Shown here piece by piece: positions 1 to 12,272 of a stretch of DNA of 64,000 nucleotides. Each line of letters starts with the position of its first letter. Position 1 is the first letter of the stretch. This stretch comes from Diadema setosum. Its lineage: Eukaryota; Echinodermata; Echinoidea; Diadematoida; Diadematidae. A model generated the notes under the pieces. That model saw only the letters and a list, made by a program, of their open reading frames with translations. It was not told the origin of the DNA and searched no databases. Position numbers and translations under genes: made by a program. The stretch lies in the NCBI GenBank assembly GCA_033980235.1, contig CM067069.1, positions 18,906,650 to 18,970,649 of the forward strand, read 5' to 3'.

Positions 1-2595
1 TTAATGATAAATCTGTAACAACTCTAATACGTCGCCAACCCAAACAATATTTGAAAATGTATCGAAATGAAACGCCACAAAATATTGATTCATTGAATAA
101 AGATTTACTCGAAGAACAATGGAATGACGTCTTTGAACTCCAGGATGTTAATTCTTCCTACGAAATTTTCTTACAAAAATTATTAGATTACTCAAGGTCT
201 TATGCATTCCATTCTTACTCGAAACCGTCTTTATAAAATATCTCTAAGAAAACCTACTCCTGAAAACGTGAAAAGGTATAAAACATATAGAAACAAATTA
301 ACTTCCTTGATTCGAGCTTCACGTAAATCATATATTTCAAACAAACTCGAATTTAATAAGGATGCTAAAAGTGCTCTTTGGCGGACTGTTAATGAAATAC
401 TCAAAAAGAAACCTACGGAATGTCCTGGTAGCATTACTCATAATAATAATGTTATTACCAATCCTGACTAAATTGCAAGCATTTTTAACAATTTCTTTGT
501 CAATGTTGGTCCTTCTCTAGCAGCATCTATTCCCATAAATGATATCTAAAATTACAAAGATTTCTTACCTGAAAGTAATCAAAATTCTTTGTTTTTTAGT
601 CCAATTAATGAATCGGAAATTATTGATACTGTTCGATCTCTGAAATGTAATAAATCCTGTGGGCCTGATAACTTAAGGGTGAATTTTTTGAAAAAAAAAA
701 AATTTACCCCTTGGCAGCCCCTCTCACCCATATATTAAATCTATCTCTACTTAACGGTAAGTATCCAGACTCTTTCAAAATCGCCAAAGTTATCCCCATT
801 TATAAAAGAGAAGATCCATCAATGGTGAAAAATTATAGACCCATTTCTTTGTTACCTGCAATATCGAAAATTTTAGAAAAAGTAGTTTATAAGCGTCTCT
901 CCTCGTTCATGATTGAAAATGAAATAATAGATATGAATCAGTTTGGTTTTAGGAAAGGATTTTCTACCGATTATGCTATAATCAAACCTGTTGATAATAT
1001 TATTGATGCGCTTATTAAAAAGGAGCACATAATTGGAGTCTTTATGGATCTTAGTAAAGTATTCGACACTATTGATCATGACATTTTACTTGAAAAATTA
1101 CATAATTATGGCGTGATAGGGATTACTTTGTCGTGGTTCAGAAGTTATCTAAGTCATCGAAAACAATATGTTGCATTTAAATCCAGTCACTCATCATATT
1201 TGAACGTGTCATGTGGTGTCCCTCAGGGATCTATCCTCGGTCCCCTACTTTTTTGATTTATATTAATGTTATTATCAATTCCTCTCCTCGTTTAAACTTC
1301 ATTTTATTTGCAGACGACACCAACGTTTTTTATTCCCACAAGGATATTGTAACACTGGTTGATACATTAAATGTGGAATTAAGTAACATTTCCGAAATGG
1401 TTTAGAAGTAACAAGCTTTCATTGAATATTGATAAAACATGTTTTATACATTTTCATACCCTTCAATCCCAACCCACTCCTCCTCAACGTATTTTTATTG
1501 ATGATATAAACATTGCTGAGAAACATTCAACCAAGTTCCTAGGAGTGACCCTAGATAGCAATCTAACTTGGAATACTCATGTCCAGAATATTACAACAGC
1601 AATCTCTAAAGCAACTGGTGTTTTAAGGAGAATTATGAAAATAATCAATGATCAAACTTTAATAATGTTATACAACACCTTACTTCTACCATAATGTACT
1701 GCAGTATTGTATGGGGCAACGGTAGCAAAACCAAATTGAACACAATTTTTCTTCTCCAGAAAAAGGCTCTTCGTATATGCACACATTCAAACTTTTTGGC
1801 TCACACTGATCCCATATCTTATCGCCTAAAAACTCTAAAGGCCCATGATATACATTTATACCTAACTGCCATATTTATGTATAAACACATTCGAAATTTA
1901 CTACCATTTTTCCATAATGCCCTAGTAACCAATGACCATATTCACCCATATAATCCAAAGCTTTTACTTGCTCAAAAGTCACAGTCCGGATACATGGAAC
2001 ACTCTTCCTGAGGAGTTGAAACAGTGTGCCTCCTTGTTTTCATTCAAAGCAAACTTAAAGAAGCATATTCTACTACAGTATACTTCAAATACGAATTAAG
2101 CACGAATAATTTATATGACTCATGTTGGTCTCCCGATAGCAACATCGCATGCCGTTCCCTCTTCCAGCAAACCAATTCTATCATTCTAAATTCCAGCCTA
2201 TCTACCCCTGTGCACTTTCAAGCACTTGCACGCACATTCACCACCATCACACATCAGAGTTTATTTTCCCCTGCTATCTTCGCTGCAGATTTTGTATTGT
2301 TACGAATCTAGTACGTCCCTACCTTTTCCTCGGGCCGGCCATCTTTTCAAGCAATGCTTACAATGGCGGCCCTCTGCATTATGGCTTCTTAAATGTAATA
2401 TTGTTATTGTAATCCCTGCTGCATAGACATGCATACTGTAAAAGATATCATTAATTTCCTTTTATATCGTTGTTTATGCAAGTCAAACGACTCTGTTTCA
2501 AATATACTTTGTATGTTTCCCATGTTCATGATTATGTAATTTATGTATATATTGATTTGCAGAAAATAAAGTATCTATCAAACAACACTTATATT
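1..2595 (+). mobile_element. Non-LTR retrotransposon, CR1/L2-like, 5' end outside window
   Basis: A single degraded LINE copy runs in from the left edge. Reverse-transcriptase sequence is followed by the usual C-terminal region, a short 3' UTR, and an end near AATAAAGTATCTATC at about 2565-2582. No LTRs are present. The endonuclease domain would lie to the left of the window. Frameshifts and stops (for example near 470, 548, 1254 and 1403) show it is dead. Clade placement in the CR1/L2/Jockey group rests on the motif wording, not on a tree. Confidence 0.85.
202..2010 (+). pseudogene. Reverse transcriptase pseudogene of the first LINE
   Basis: The conserved RT blocks can be read across several frames. 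NYRPISLLPAISKILE is at about 831-878, QFGFRKGFSTDYAI at 939-980, motif A (MDLSKVFDTIDHDILLEKL) at about 1044-1100, motif B (GVPQGSILGPLLF) at about 1215-1253, and the catalytic FADDT block at about 1309-1323. An in-frame TGA/frameshift right after motif B splits the domain. C-terminal text such as YCSIVWGN (about 1697-1720) and LQKKALRIC (about 1755-1782) is typical of LINE RTs of this group. The product would copy the element's RNA at a nicked target site, but no intact frame remains. Confidence 0.85.
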
Positions 2596-2869
2596 CCGAA
2601 AACTCGAAAGTTCCTTCATGTACAAGGGGAATATCCCCTTTTAATCAATTCCCATTTCCTCGCTCAGTTCCCCCAGATCAGTTTTTTTAATAGTTTCCCA
2701 AAATATTCTATCAAATATGCGTATACGAGATATCTCAATTTCAACTTTAAAAAGGCAAAAGCTCGTACGGGAAGGGTGGTGATAGCACTCGCCCACGCCT
2801 TCTCCCTGCTCGACCGCCACTTATCTACACCCTCGTTTGCTTGCTTTTTCTGTTTGATTACTTAACAGA
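2596..2869. other. No gene seen
   Basis: This AT-rich spacer lies between the LINE 3' end and the tandem array. An open frame here shows no recognisable protein features. TTATTTAAATGAT is repeated just beyond, at the start of the array. Confidence 0.5.
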
Positions 2870-4315
2870 CAGCGTTCGTGATATTCATTGTAAGAATTAA
2901 TAGGTTATTTAAATGATACCATTTAATAGGTTATTTAAATGATAACCATAAGGTTATTTGAATGATCCCATTTTATTGGCAAATTGTTCAATGTAGTCTA
3001 CATCAAAATATACTGCTACCTTAAACGAGTGGGACTGTTTCAAGTCGATAAAACACGAAAAGATGCATAAAATTGCACCATTTACAACGTCAAAATACAA
3101 AAAGTTCTAACCATGGGAGTGGGGGACACCCCCTTCCACATCCTCCCCCCCCTTGCTCACTCCGGTCACTTGTGCTCGGTCGCGTTGATGACATTCAATG
3201 TAAGAATTAATCCAAGAAGTTTATTTAAATGATACCATTTAATTAGTTAATACTAATCTACATCAAAATAAACTGCTACCTTAAAAAAGTGGGACTGTTT
3301 AAAGTCGATAAAACACGCAAAAACATGCATCAAATTGCACCTTAACAACATCAGAATGCAAAAAGTTCTCACCGCTCGGGTTCGGGGGACATCCCCCTCC
3401 CTCCCTCGGGTTCGGGGGACATCCCCCTCCCACACCCACCCCCCCCCCCCCCCCCCCCGCTCGCTCCGCTCGTTCGGGCTCGGTCGCGTTCATGATATTT
3501 AGTGTAGTAATTTATACGAGAAGTTTATCTCTATGATACAAATTAATAGGCAAATTGTTCAATAATAATCTGCATCAAAATAAACTGCGACCTTCAACAA
3601 GTTGGATTGTGTCAAGTAGATAAAATACGCCAAAACACGCATCGAATTACAACATCAAAATGCAAAACTTTTGCATTTTGAGTTCTCACGTGGGAGGGGG
3701 AAACCCCCCCCCCCCCTCCCACAACCTCCCCTCCCCCCTCGCTCGCTCCACTCGCTCGGGTTCGGTCGCGTTCATGATATTCAGTGTAAGAATTAATACA
3801 AGAAGTTTATTGAAATGATACCATTTTATAGCCAAATTGTTCAATAATTAGTTACATCAAAATGTACTGCTACCTTAAACAAGTGGGACTGTTTCAATTC
3901 GACAAAACGCGCAAAAACATGCATCAAATTGCACCATATACAACATCAAAATGAAGAGTTCTCACCATGTGAGGGGGAATCCCCCCTCCACCACCCCCCC
4001 CCCCTCGCTCGCTCCGCTCGCTCGAGCTCGGTCGCGTTCATGATATTCGATATAATAATTAATACAAGAAGTTCATTTAAATTATAGAATTTTATAGGCA
4101 AAATTGTTCCATAATTATCTGCATCAAAATGTACTGCTACCTTAAACATGTGGGACTGTTCCAAGTCGATAAAACACGCACTAAGAAAAATGCATCAAAA
4201 TGCAAAAAATTCTCACCGTAGGAGAGGGGAAATCCCCCTCCCACACCCTCCCCTTCCCCCCCCCCCCCCCCCCCTCGCTCGCTCCGCTTGCTCGGGCTCG
4301 GTCGCTTCGCTCCCT
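2870..4315. repeat. Tandem array of about 290-bp units (five copies)
   Basis: Successive units begin near 2875, 3190, 3488, 3773 and 4037. Each repeats the same order of landmarks: a GTTCATGATATTCA-like start, AGTTTATTTAAATGATACCA, ACATCAAAATGTACTGCTAC, CTTAAACAAGTGGGACTGTT, CAAGTCGATAAAACACGC, AGTTCTCACC, then a C-rich tract and CTCGCTCGCTCCGCTCG. The C tracts vary in length and account for most of the size differences. No protein is encoded. It is a local satellite-like array. Confidence 0.85.
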
Positions 4316-4562
4316 CGCATCTAACCGCCCCCAAGATCAAATCCTGGCTACACCGGTTATAGGCCCCACTATTTAGTAGGCCTACACAGTGATGTCGCAC
4401 AGGCGGAGCAAAAGCTGAGAATCCACGGTTAAGTCATTCAATTTCTATGAATATTTCTTTTTCTTTTCTTTTTTTTTTAGAGGAAAACAATCCAAAATTT
4501 CACCAAAAGTGTGCACCAGATCGCTGAATTTCAGGTCTGAAAATGCAAAATCTTCCTCGTGT

Positions 4563-4593
<31 letters not shown>

Positions 4594-4599
4594 GGGGGG

Positions 4600-5368
4600 G
4601 AGGATGCCCTGTTGCGACAAAGATTGTCGCCCCCGGCTCGGGGCGATAATTTTTGACGGAGTTGGCGTCATAAATTGTCGCCCCGTCACAAATTGTCGTC
4701 TGGCGACAATTTTTTTTTTATGCTTGCGCAGTTCCCAATTTTTGACCTCGATGGCGACAACTATGATGGCAAAAAAAATTGTTGCGACATAAATTGTCGC
4801 CCCGTCAAAAATTGTCGCCCCCGGCTCGGGGTGGTAATTGCTCCGGTGTTATGCTTTGGTACAATGGTGGGGTGGGTATGACTGGTGAGTTATGCGTATG
4901 AGTGTGTGTGTGTGTGTGTGTATGTGTGTGTGTATTGGGGGCTGCATGGTATGTGCTGTGTATGATTTGTAGGTGCGTACAATAATTGACTTGTGTATGC
5001 GTTTGCGTATAGCTGTGTGTGTGTGTGTGTGTGTGTGTGTGTTCGGAATATAATAATACAATATGTGGAAAATGTGCATGTGTGGTGGTTGTATAGTGGT
5101 AGTGGTTTGTTTGTCTGTGTGTATACGTGTGCCTGTATGCGTACGTGTATAGTGGGTAGTGGCGTGTGTGTATAGGTTGTGTGGTGATGCGTGTTTGTGG
5201 GCGCAGTTTTGTGCCTGCATGAGTGTATACCTGAGGGGTTTGATGTTCGTGGGCTACGTACGTATGTGTGTTGTGTGCGAGTGTTCCTGTGTCTACGTAA
5301 GGACGTTGGAGATAAAAGGAACGAAACATTCAAGGACACGCACAGCGCTCCATCACACACACACACAT

Positions 5369-5410
<42 letters not shown>

Positions 5411-5565
5411 ACACACACACACACACACAAACGGACACTAAATTATCATGTGCGCATAATAAGCTATGACGGGGCGACAATTTAAGACGCCAACTCCGTC
5501 AAAAATTCTCGCCTGTTTCAGGGGGCGACAATCTTTGACGGGGCGACAATCTTTGTCGCAACATA
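4600..5565. mobile_element. Inverted-repeat element with GTCGCCCC ends and GT/CA core
   Basis: The left end (about 4604-4690) reads GTTGCGACAAAGATTGTCGC and related GACAAT/GTCGCCCC modules. The right end (about 5461-5563) is its reverse complement, ending GACAATCTTTGTCGCAAC. The ends are built from a short module repeated several times per side. The interior is largely GT/CA microsatellite (4895-5440). Open frames there are simple-sequence translation and not genes. This is probably a non-autonomous DNA transposon; the target duplication was not resolved because the left flank is a G tract. Confidence 0.55.
4895..5440. repeat. GT/CA microsatellite cluster
   Basis: There are several runs of (GT)n at 4902-4932 and 5012-5041 and of (CA)n at 5355-5430, separated by imperfect GT-rich DNA. 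All six-frame open stretches over this interval are low-complexity. Confidence 0.9.
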
Positions 5566-5754
5566 CCCCCTCCCACAACACCCTTCCCCCGCTCGGTTGC
5601 TCCACTCCCTTGCACAGATATTCCAACTTGTTCTTGTTCTTGTTCATTTTCCATCTGTGAAGATGGCTGGATAGCCCATATTCAGCTACACTAAGCTGGT
5701 CTTCCATGGGGTCCAGTTGGATGTGGGGTGGGACCACTTCACCGGGTTAAACAC

Positions 5755-5992
5755 CCTGCTCTTTGCGATGAATGAATGAAGCGGGATCTTTTACGTGCAT
5801 GAACTGTGACACTCTCATAAACGGGACCTCCATTTTATGTCCTATCCGAGGGACAGAGTGTTTTGCCTCTTGCTAGAGGGGACGGTATGTTTACACATAA
5901 CATTGCTCAGTCCAGACTCGGGTTCGAACCCGGGCCGCGTGATCGTGAGGCAGACGCGCTACCGACTGAGCCCGATTGCCCCTGGAGATGAT
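5755..5992 (-). mobile_element. tRNA-derived SINE
   Basis: Read on the minus strand, the head (about 5990-5915) carries an A-box-like GGCTCAGTCGGTAGCGCGT and a perfect B-box core GGGTTCGAACCCG, the two internal RNA polymerase III promoter parts. The 5' and 3' acceptor arms do not pair, so it is not a working tRNA gene. The body includes GGAGGTCCCGTTTATGAGAG and CACGTAAAAGATCCCGC, a segment I recognise as shared by SINEs of several marine invertebrates. It ends in CATTCATTCATCGC, a short tail repeat. Confidence 0.7.
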
Positions 5993-6507
5993 GGCTTTAT
6001 TGACTTAAATCAAGAAAATTGAAAAATGCAATAGCTACAGGAAAATATCTACTACATTATTACAAAAAAAGAAATGGAGATCCATATTACCATTCTATTG
6101 ATTTTATTTGGACATTATTCAGGGCGACGCTACGTTTTTGAAGGAGGGGGGGGGGGGGTCAAAATCGCTGGTCTGGTCTGATTTCCACCGAAAGTCGGAA
6201 ACAAACGAAAACAAGAACAAAACGTCTTCATATTTTTGCTGCCACTTCCCTCACACTTTATATTTCATGCAAAAGAGTGGGGGTGAAAACATTCGTTCCC
6301 TTTAAAGTGTGTGTGTGTGTGTGTGAGTGTGGGTGGGGAGGGTGGGGGGGGGGGCAGCCCCGCACCAAGCTTCTTCTCTCCCCCGTGCACCCTCCCCCCC
6401 CCCCTCTCAAGGTTGCGCCGGTCCGGTTATGGGCTTGTAATCGTGGTGATGGTGACTATCGCCGACCACCCCCCCCCCCCCCACTCCTCAGTACGTATTT
6501 ACGCCGT
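5993..6507. other. No gene seen; G and C homopolymer tracts
   Basis: The interval holds poly-G (6147-6158, 6343-6353), poly-C (6393-6403, 6469-6481) and GT (6308-6325) tracts. Open frames across them are low-complexity. Confidence 0.6.
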
Positions 6508-6984
6508 TGATTCGTAGCACAGTTATACTGTTCACCATAAATGTATATCAGAAGAAAGATGAATCAAGTTCCATTGCTGTGTTGACGTTTGGTTAAAGTA
6601 TTAGGGATTTGTGTTTGTCTAGTGCTTACGTCCTTGCAGACAAGATGTTTTTAGCTACTATGTCCCATTGAATGACTCGGTAATTAGCAAAGCTTGGGTA
6701 ATGATAATGACAGGGCCCTCTAGTCGAACAGTGGCAGCTCTGAAGCTGAAGAGGCTACCCGTTATAATTATTAAGGTGTGATATCCACATGATGGGAGCT
6801 GTCCAGAATCGGTCCAAAGTTCTTGATGTCTGAGATACCCTGTACCATGCTGCAATGGCGTGATAGCTGCTACGCTGCTAGCTGATACAGCTCCACTATG
6901 CAAACAAGACCCATGAGTCCGACATTATAGTAGGCAAACAAGGCCCACGAGTTTGGCATCAACGCTGAGCAAAAGGCCCATAAG

Positions 6985-7372
6985 ACCGACACATTGAAGA
7001 GATAGCATAGTATTGGTTGAGGTCACGTGAGGATTCAGCTTTTAACTTTTTGCGAGATACTTTGAAGTCACTTTATGAAATGTTGAAGAGCATACAATTG
7101 TAGAAATATTCAAAGTTTGTTTGATGAAAATCGGTTTTGAAATCGCTGAGATACAAAACAAAGCCAACCTAATAAAAGGTGGGTTCAACCTTTTTTTAGG
7201 ATCTCTTTGTTTTGGATATCTCGGCCATTTCATAACCAATTTTCCTCAAATAAACTTTGAATTCCTCCCAGAATTATGCTCTTTATTATTTCAGAAGAGA
7301 TTTCTCATTGTCTAAAAAGAAAAATCATAATCAACAAGTGTTGGAAACCTGAAGCCCCATCTCAACCTATAA
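6985..7372. mobile_element. Foldback MITE, TACAGT/GGTTGAGG-end family, copy 1
   Basis: The element starts in GAAGAGATAGCATAGTATTGG and TTGAGG-type sequence and ends in the complement, GAAGCCCCATCTCAACC. Inner arms also pair: CAAAGTTTGTTTGATGAAAATC against TTTCCTCAAATAAACTTTGA, and AAACAAAG/CTTTGTTT around the centre. Copies 2 (18513) and 3 (19556) have the same plan. It encodes nothing and would depend on a transposase elsewhere. Confidence 0.6.
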
Positions 7373-7503
7373 GTCTGGCTTTCGAGTGGGGAAGAAGGCG
7401 AATGCTTACTAAATTCCAAGACATCTAAATAACAATTGTATGACTGGAGTCTCAGCGATTAGATTCCATCCCATTGCAGAAGTCTTCATCTCATTGTAGA
7501 TAC

Positions 7504-7504
<1 letters not shown>

Positions 7505-7568
<64 letters not shown>

Positions 7569-7623
7569 TATATATATGCATTAAACATACACACACATAT
7601 AGGGCTATATACATATAAATAAA

Positions 7624-7675
<52 letters not shown>
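7505..7675. repeat. TA/CATA microsatellite
   Basis: A long (TA)n run fills 7508-7565, and mixed TATATACA repeats extend to 7675. They directly abut the TIR element that follows. Confidence 0.9.
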
Positions 7676-7676
<1 letters not shown>

Positions 7677-7927
7677 GAAGAGTTTGTTTGCAAAAACCGA
7701 TAAGTCCATTTTTGAAGATTTTGAAGTACGGTCTCTGTCATAAAGTACAAAGTAATACCTTTTAAATGATATATTGGTCACTACTTGTAAAGGTGCACTT
7801 CTGAAGTTATGGTCAAAAGAAGCAAAAATTTTCTCATTATTCTCTGTATTTTTCTTGACCTTTAATCGCAAATATCTCCATTTGGCAAATATGGACTTAT
7901 CGGTCTTTGCATACAAACTCTTCATAT
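7676..7927. mobile_element. MITE with ATGAAGAGTTTGT ends, copy 1
   Basis: The left end reads ATGAAGAGTTTGTTTGCAAA followed by AACCGATAAGTCCAT. The right end is the complement, ATGGACTTATCGGTCTTTGC then ATACAAACTCTTCAT. The element is about 252 bp and sits in TA-repeat DNA, compatible with TA target choice as in Tc1/mariner-type elements, but the flanking repeat hides the duplication. A second copy lies inverted at 14808 and a fragment at 12205. Confidence 0.7.
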
Positions 7928-10226
7928 ACACATATATACATATATTGATATAATAATGATTTCACCTTAACACAAAACGACCATTGGCAACTGGAAACCA
8001 AATGGACGTTCATTATATTAACTGATGAAAATGATATAGCAGTGTATGGAAAGCTTTCGTTTTCAATATCTCTTTTTGTGTGTGTGTCACATTCAACCTT
8101 CAGTTCATTTCAAGCTGTTATAAGTGTATAACAAAGTCCAAAGATATACAAGAATGAAAGAAACATAGAATTATGGAGAAAGAGAAAAAAATCCAGCAAC
8201 ACCGATAGAGTTTATTCTTTTGTACTCTCTCTGCACCTTCACCAATTAAATAGTTTCAGGGAATAAAAAAGAAGGAGAATAATAAACATGTATGGACACT
8301 AGATTGCCATAGTATTACATTAATAGAGGCATTATTGACTACAATTATACTGAACGAAATGTATTATATTGCAAGAAATGTGATGGACAGAGTTAAGAAA
8401 AGAAAAGGGATTCATAAAGATACAGAGTTAAATTATCTCATATACCTATATCGCTTAACTAATCTGTTTATCTTCATTGGCTTTAACTACGTTAGGTTAG
8501 ATACAAGTAAGATGCCGGCGAGAGAAAAAAAAAAGTTGAAGATTTCTAACTTAGCAAAGCTCCGCTTGCCAGTAGATTACTATTTTCCATCAAATTCATT
8601 TGATAGGATAGATAAAATCAATTTGATATGGAGGTATATATATTTTAGATAAAAGGTAAATACTTACACCTTAAATTATGACCACTAGGCCTGTGCTCAA
8701 ATGTTAGTCAGGTGAAGACCCATTTTGAATGAAGATGTTAACAGTGATCAGAAACAAATTGAAATGAAAAGTCATATCGAATTCGATACAGATCATCTCG
8801 ATTTATTCAGAGCAAGTACTTGCTGATACTTTAAGATAATGTTAATGTCCAGTTTGCTGAAAGTATTTTTTTTTGGTGAATATTAATCTAAGTGATATAA
8901 CAGGATCTTTGTGATTTCATTGGAACATATGTTTGAAAAAAAAAATCACTTTCCTTTAAAAGGCTATCGAATTATCGGGAAATTGGTCCAATGATATAAA
9001 GGAACTATACGATCTAGTGCTTTGGAAGATATTCAGTTGTAAGTCTTTCAAAATTTACTTATAATTCATGTCATGCAAGAAAAAGTGGAATGGTTTGGTG
9101 TAGATGTAAATGCCGAAGAATATATTGATTCGTATAAAGGATTTTAAGTCTAACACAACATTATCATGATTATGCAGACGCTACAATCAAATAAATGACT
9201 CCAGCACTTTTTGGTTTGGTTAGCTTTATAATTTTTAATGGTTCGAAAACTGTGTGCGTTCAAAAGTAACAAATGAAGTGCAATATTCCTCCTTTCAAAA
9301 TTTTGTTTTCGTGTGACGCAAACCTAAAGAAGGTACATGTAAACACTTTTATGTAATCGATGTTTTTTTTAATGAACATGAAGTTAAAATGTATCGCTCT
9401 AAAGATAAAGAAAGGAAAACCCTGCTTTCAATTTCTTCTCCTTACTTTACATATAGATATTATTTGAAATACCTGATTGCTCTCAAACATGATAAGATTA
9501 GACATTTTCAAAACCTTGCATTCGATATTTACAAACAAAATTGGATTCTGTATGTTTTCCATTAAGCTATGACTTGAGTATTTATTCATTTTTTTTTAAT
9601 CTCTTGATCTAGTACTTCTTTGATCAGTTGACCAAGGTACTGGCCGAGTGTCTTGTATATGTTATACATGACACTCTGTCAGTACTCAAACAAATATCCA
9701 CGTATTAACACTGAGTGAAACACATTTTAATGAATCAATTCATGATAACGAATTACTGTGTAACGGTTGTAGCATAATCCGTTAAGACAGGGATAGATCA
9801 GGGGGAGGTGTAGTTGTATATGTGAGAGATGAAATTGATTATATTGTAAGATATGACCTGATGAATTCAGAGCTGGAAATGTTAATTATTGAAATAAAAC
9901 GTGTAGATGTAAAGCCAGTATTGATTGCTATATATGTGGTACAGACCTCTTCACTCAAATCTGAGAGCATTTGATATGCTTGAATCAGTACTTCAGAAGA
10001 TAGAAGATTTAGATTATTATTGTATACTTCTTGGTGACATGAATTGTGATACAATGTCTGAGCAAAGATTGTGGCAAACTAAAGGGTTGTTTGAAGTGAT
10101 TGAATGTTATGGTTATGAACAATTAGTGAATTCTGCAACTAGGGATACAGCTACTACATCTTCCACAATTCATCTCATTATGACAAATGCAGCAGAAAAA
10201 AATAGGAATGGTGGTTGTATTGCCAT

Positions 10227-10765
10227 AATCCAAATGCATGTTGATTTGTGTTGATTTATGATACCCTCAACATCACTTTTGCGGTGAAACGAATATCTAG
10301 AAACATTCCATATATTTTAACGATTTTTTCTTCTGTTTTTCTACAGATTACTTTGGAACGCCCACAAAAAATCTTTCTAAACCAATAATCTTGAGATGAC
10401 CTCATCTGTCAATCATTGCTAAAGTACTAAAATGTTTAACAAAAGACATTGGAATGCCCTCGACTCAGCATAACTTGCATGTTCCCTCGCCATGTCTTTT
10501 GTTAGTCACATTAATATCACAGAAACATGCAGTTATGCTGAGTCGAGAGGAAGGTGCATGAGGTCATCTCAAGAATATTGATTTGGAAGGATTTTTTTTT
10601 TTTTTTGGGGGGGGGGCGTTCCCAAGTAATCTGAAGAAAAATAGAAGAAAAAATCGTTGAAAATATATGGAATGTTTCTAGATACACGTTTCACCGCAAA
10701 AGTGATGTTGAGGGTATCATAAATCAACATAAATCAACATGTATTTGGATTTCAGGGCCCCTTTA
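10227..10765. mobile_element. Long foldback MITE inside the second LINE
   Basis: The left arm starts AATCCAAATGCATGTTGATT, runs through TGATACCCTCAACATCACTT and ACATTCC..GATTTTTTC, and the right arm repeats it in reverse to CATGTATTTGGATTTCAGGG. The arms pair over more than 150 bp each side around a central region containing AACAAAAGACATTGGAATGC. The outer GGGCCCCTTTAA end is present only on the right, so the left end is slightly truncated. It splits the endonuclease domain of the LINE. A sister copy is at 59022-59429. Confidence 0.8.
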
Positions 10766-11612
10766 ACTCTAAGTGATCATTACATTGTGTATTGTACCTT
10801 TGGGAAAAGACGCACTCAAAACGACGCTCGACATTTGTATAAGGTTTCTCGTAGTTTAAAGAAGGTCGATTTTGAATTGTTGATTATATCGTCTGTAGTA
10901 TGGGATGATAATGATGACAGAAACTGATGTGGAGATATTGTATAATCAGTATTTTAGACAAGCATGCCCCATGGACAATGATTGAGGAAAAACGAATAAA
11001 GAAAAAAGAATTACCTTGGATCACTGAGCAGGTTCTCGAATTAATCAGAAAAAGAAATGTACAATAGCGCGTGGCAAAGAAATCACGTCTGTCTGATGAT
11101 TGCATGGAATAAGTGTAAGTTCCTGCGAAATAAAGTAGCATATGAAATTCGGAAAGCAAAGAAAGATTATATTGCTAGCTGTGTTGAAAATAGTAATGGT
11201 ACCTCTGGTGACGTGTGGAAATCATTGACATGGTTGAGTTATGTTCTACCTAAGAAATCGCAGACTGAAAGAATAACGTGTATTGCAAATGAGAACAGGG
11301 AGATTTATGATAAAGGTGAGATAGCTGATAGCTTCAATAAACACTACACAAACACAGGCAAGATTATTCAAGAGAACATCGAATTCAACAATGAAGACGG
11401 GAGCAATGGCCTTTGAATCGTTGATAACGGAAATGATTTGAAGTTGAAAAAGATAGATGAGCAAGATGTTTTGAGCTGTTTGAACACTCTCTTTGTTGAT
11501 AAAGCAACTGGTTTGGACAATATTCCCGCTATCATTTTGAAATCAATTGCTGAATATGTTGTTAAAACGCTGACATACATATTTAATCAGTCAATACAAC
11601 AAACTAAGGTGC

Positions 11613-12081
11613 CGATGTCGTGGAAACGATCACGTCTTACGCCAGTTTACAAGGGTGATGAGAAAACTAATATGAGTAACTACCGACCTATATCTATATT
11701 ATCGATTATTACAAAAATATAGAAAGTTAGTATTTGATCAACTCTACGGATATCTACAAATGAATGGCTTGCTTAGTGAGCGCTAGTCAGGCTTGAGGCC
11801 AAGCAATTCCACCACGATTGCCTTAATTACCACCACTCAAGACTGTTTGTCGATGTCGTGAAAACGATCACGTCCGCCAGTTTACAAGGGTGATGAGAAA
11901 ACTAATATGAGTAACTACCGACCTATATCTATATTATCGATTATTACAAAAAATATAGAAAAGTTAGTATTTGATCAACTCTACGGATATCTACAAATGA
12001 ATGACTTGCTTAGTGAGCGCTAGTCAGGCTTCAGGCCAAGCAATTCCACCACGATTGCCTAAATTACCACCACTCAAGACT
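11613..12081. repeat. Tandem duplication of about 235 bp within the second LINE
   Basis: The stretch from CGATGTCGTGGAAACGATCA (11613) to CCACCACTCAAGACTG (about 11845) is repeated from CGATGTCGTGAAAACGATCA (about 11851) to 12081, with small differences. It duplicates the NYRPIS region of the RT. Confidence 0.85.
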
Positions 12082-12204
12082 GGCTTGATAATATGGACAA
12101 AGGCAACATTGTTGGGAAAGTAACTACCTTGGATTTAAAGAAGGGTTTTTATACGGTAGGCCATGGTATCCTCCTGAAGAAACTACGTATGTGAGGTATG
12201 AGTG

Positions 12205-12272
12205 ATGACAGAGACCGTACTTAAAAATCTTCAAAATGGACTTATCGGTTTTGGCGAACAAACTCTTCATTT
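12205..12272. mobile_element. Fragment of the ATGAAGAGTTTGT MITE
   Basis: GACAGAGACCGTACTT..AAATC and ATGGACTTATCGGTTTTGGC followed by AACAAACTCTTCAT match one terminus of the 7676 and 14808 elements. It replaces the RT catalytic segment of the LINE. Confidence 0.7.

Larger units (their letters stand above)
6508..9668. repeat. Duplicated block A, first part
   Basis: From GATTCGTAGCACAGTTATAC onward this segment aligns by eye, in the same order and direction, with block B beginning at 18033. Shared landmarks include GTTTGGTTAAAGTATTAGGG, CCAAAGTTCTTGATGTCTGA, GACCCATGAGTCCGACAT, and the 8440-9660 stretch matching 19440-20960. In block B this sequence lies immediately upstream of the SLC35G gene, so block A is a copy of that upstream flank without the gene. 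An open frame at 8335-8652 is not preserved as protein in block B. Confidence 0.75.

Noticed and set aside
4805..5485. Long open frames on both strands rich in Val/Cys or Thr/His
   Set aside because: They translate GT/CA microsatellites, are open in several frames at once, and have no protein features.
5905..5992. Possible tRNA gene on the minus strand
   Set aside because: A and B boxes are present but the acceptor stem does not pair and a SINE body follows.
8335..8652. 105-residue open frame in block A
   Set aside because: The matching block B sequence (about 19365-20060) is broken by stops and indels, so the frame is not conserved.
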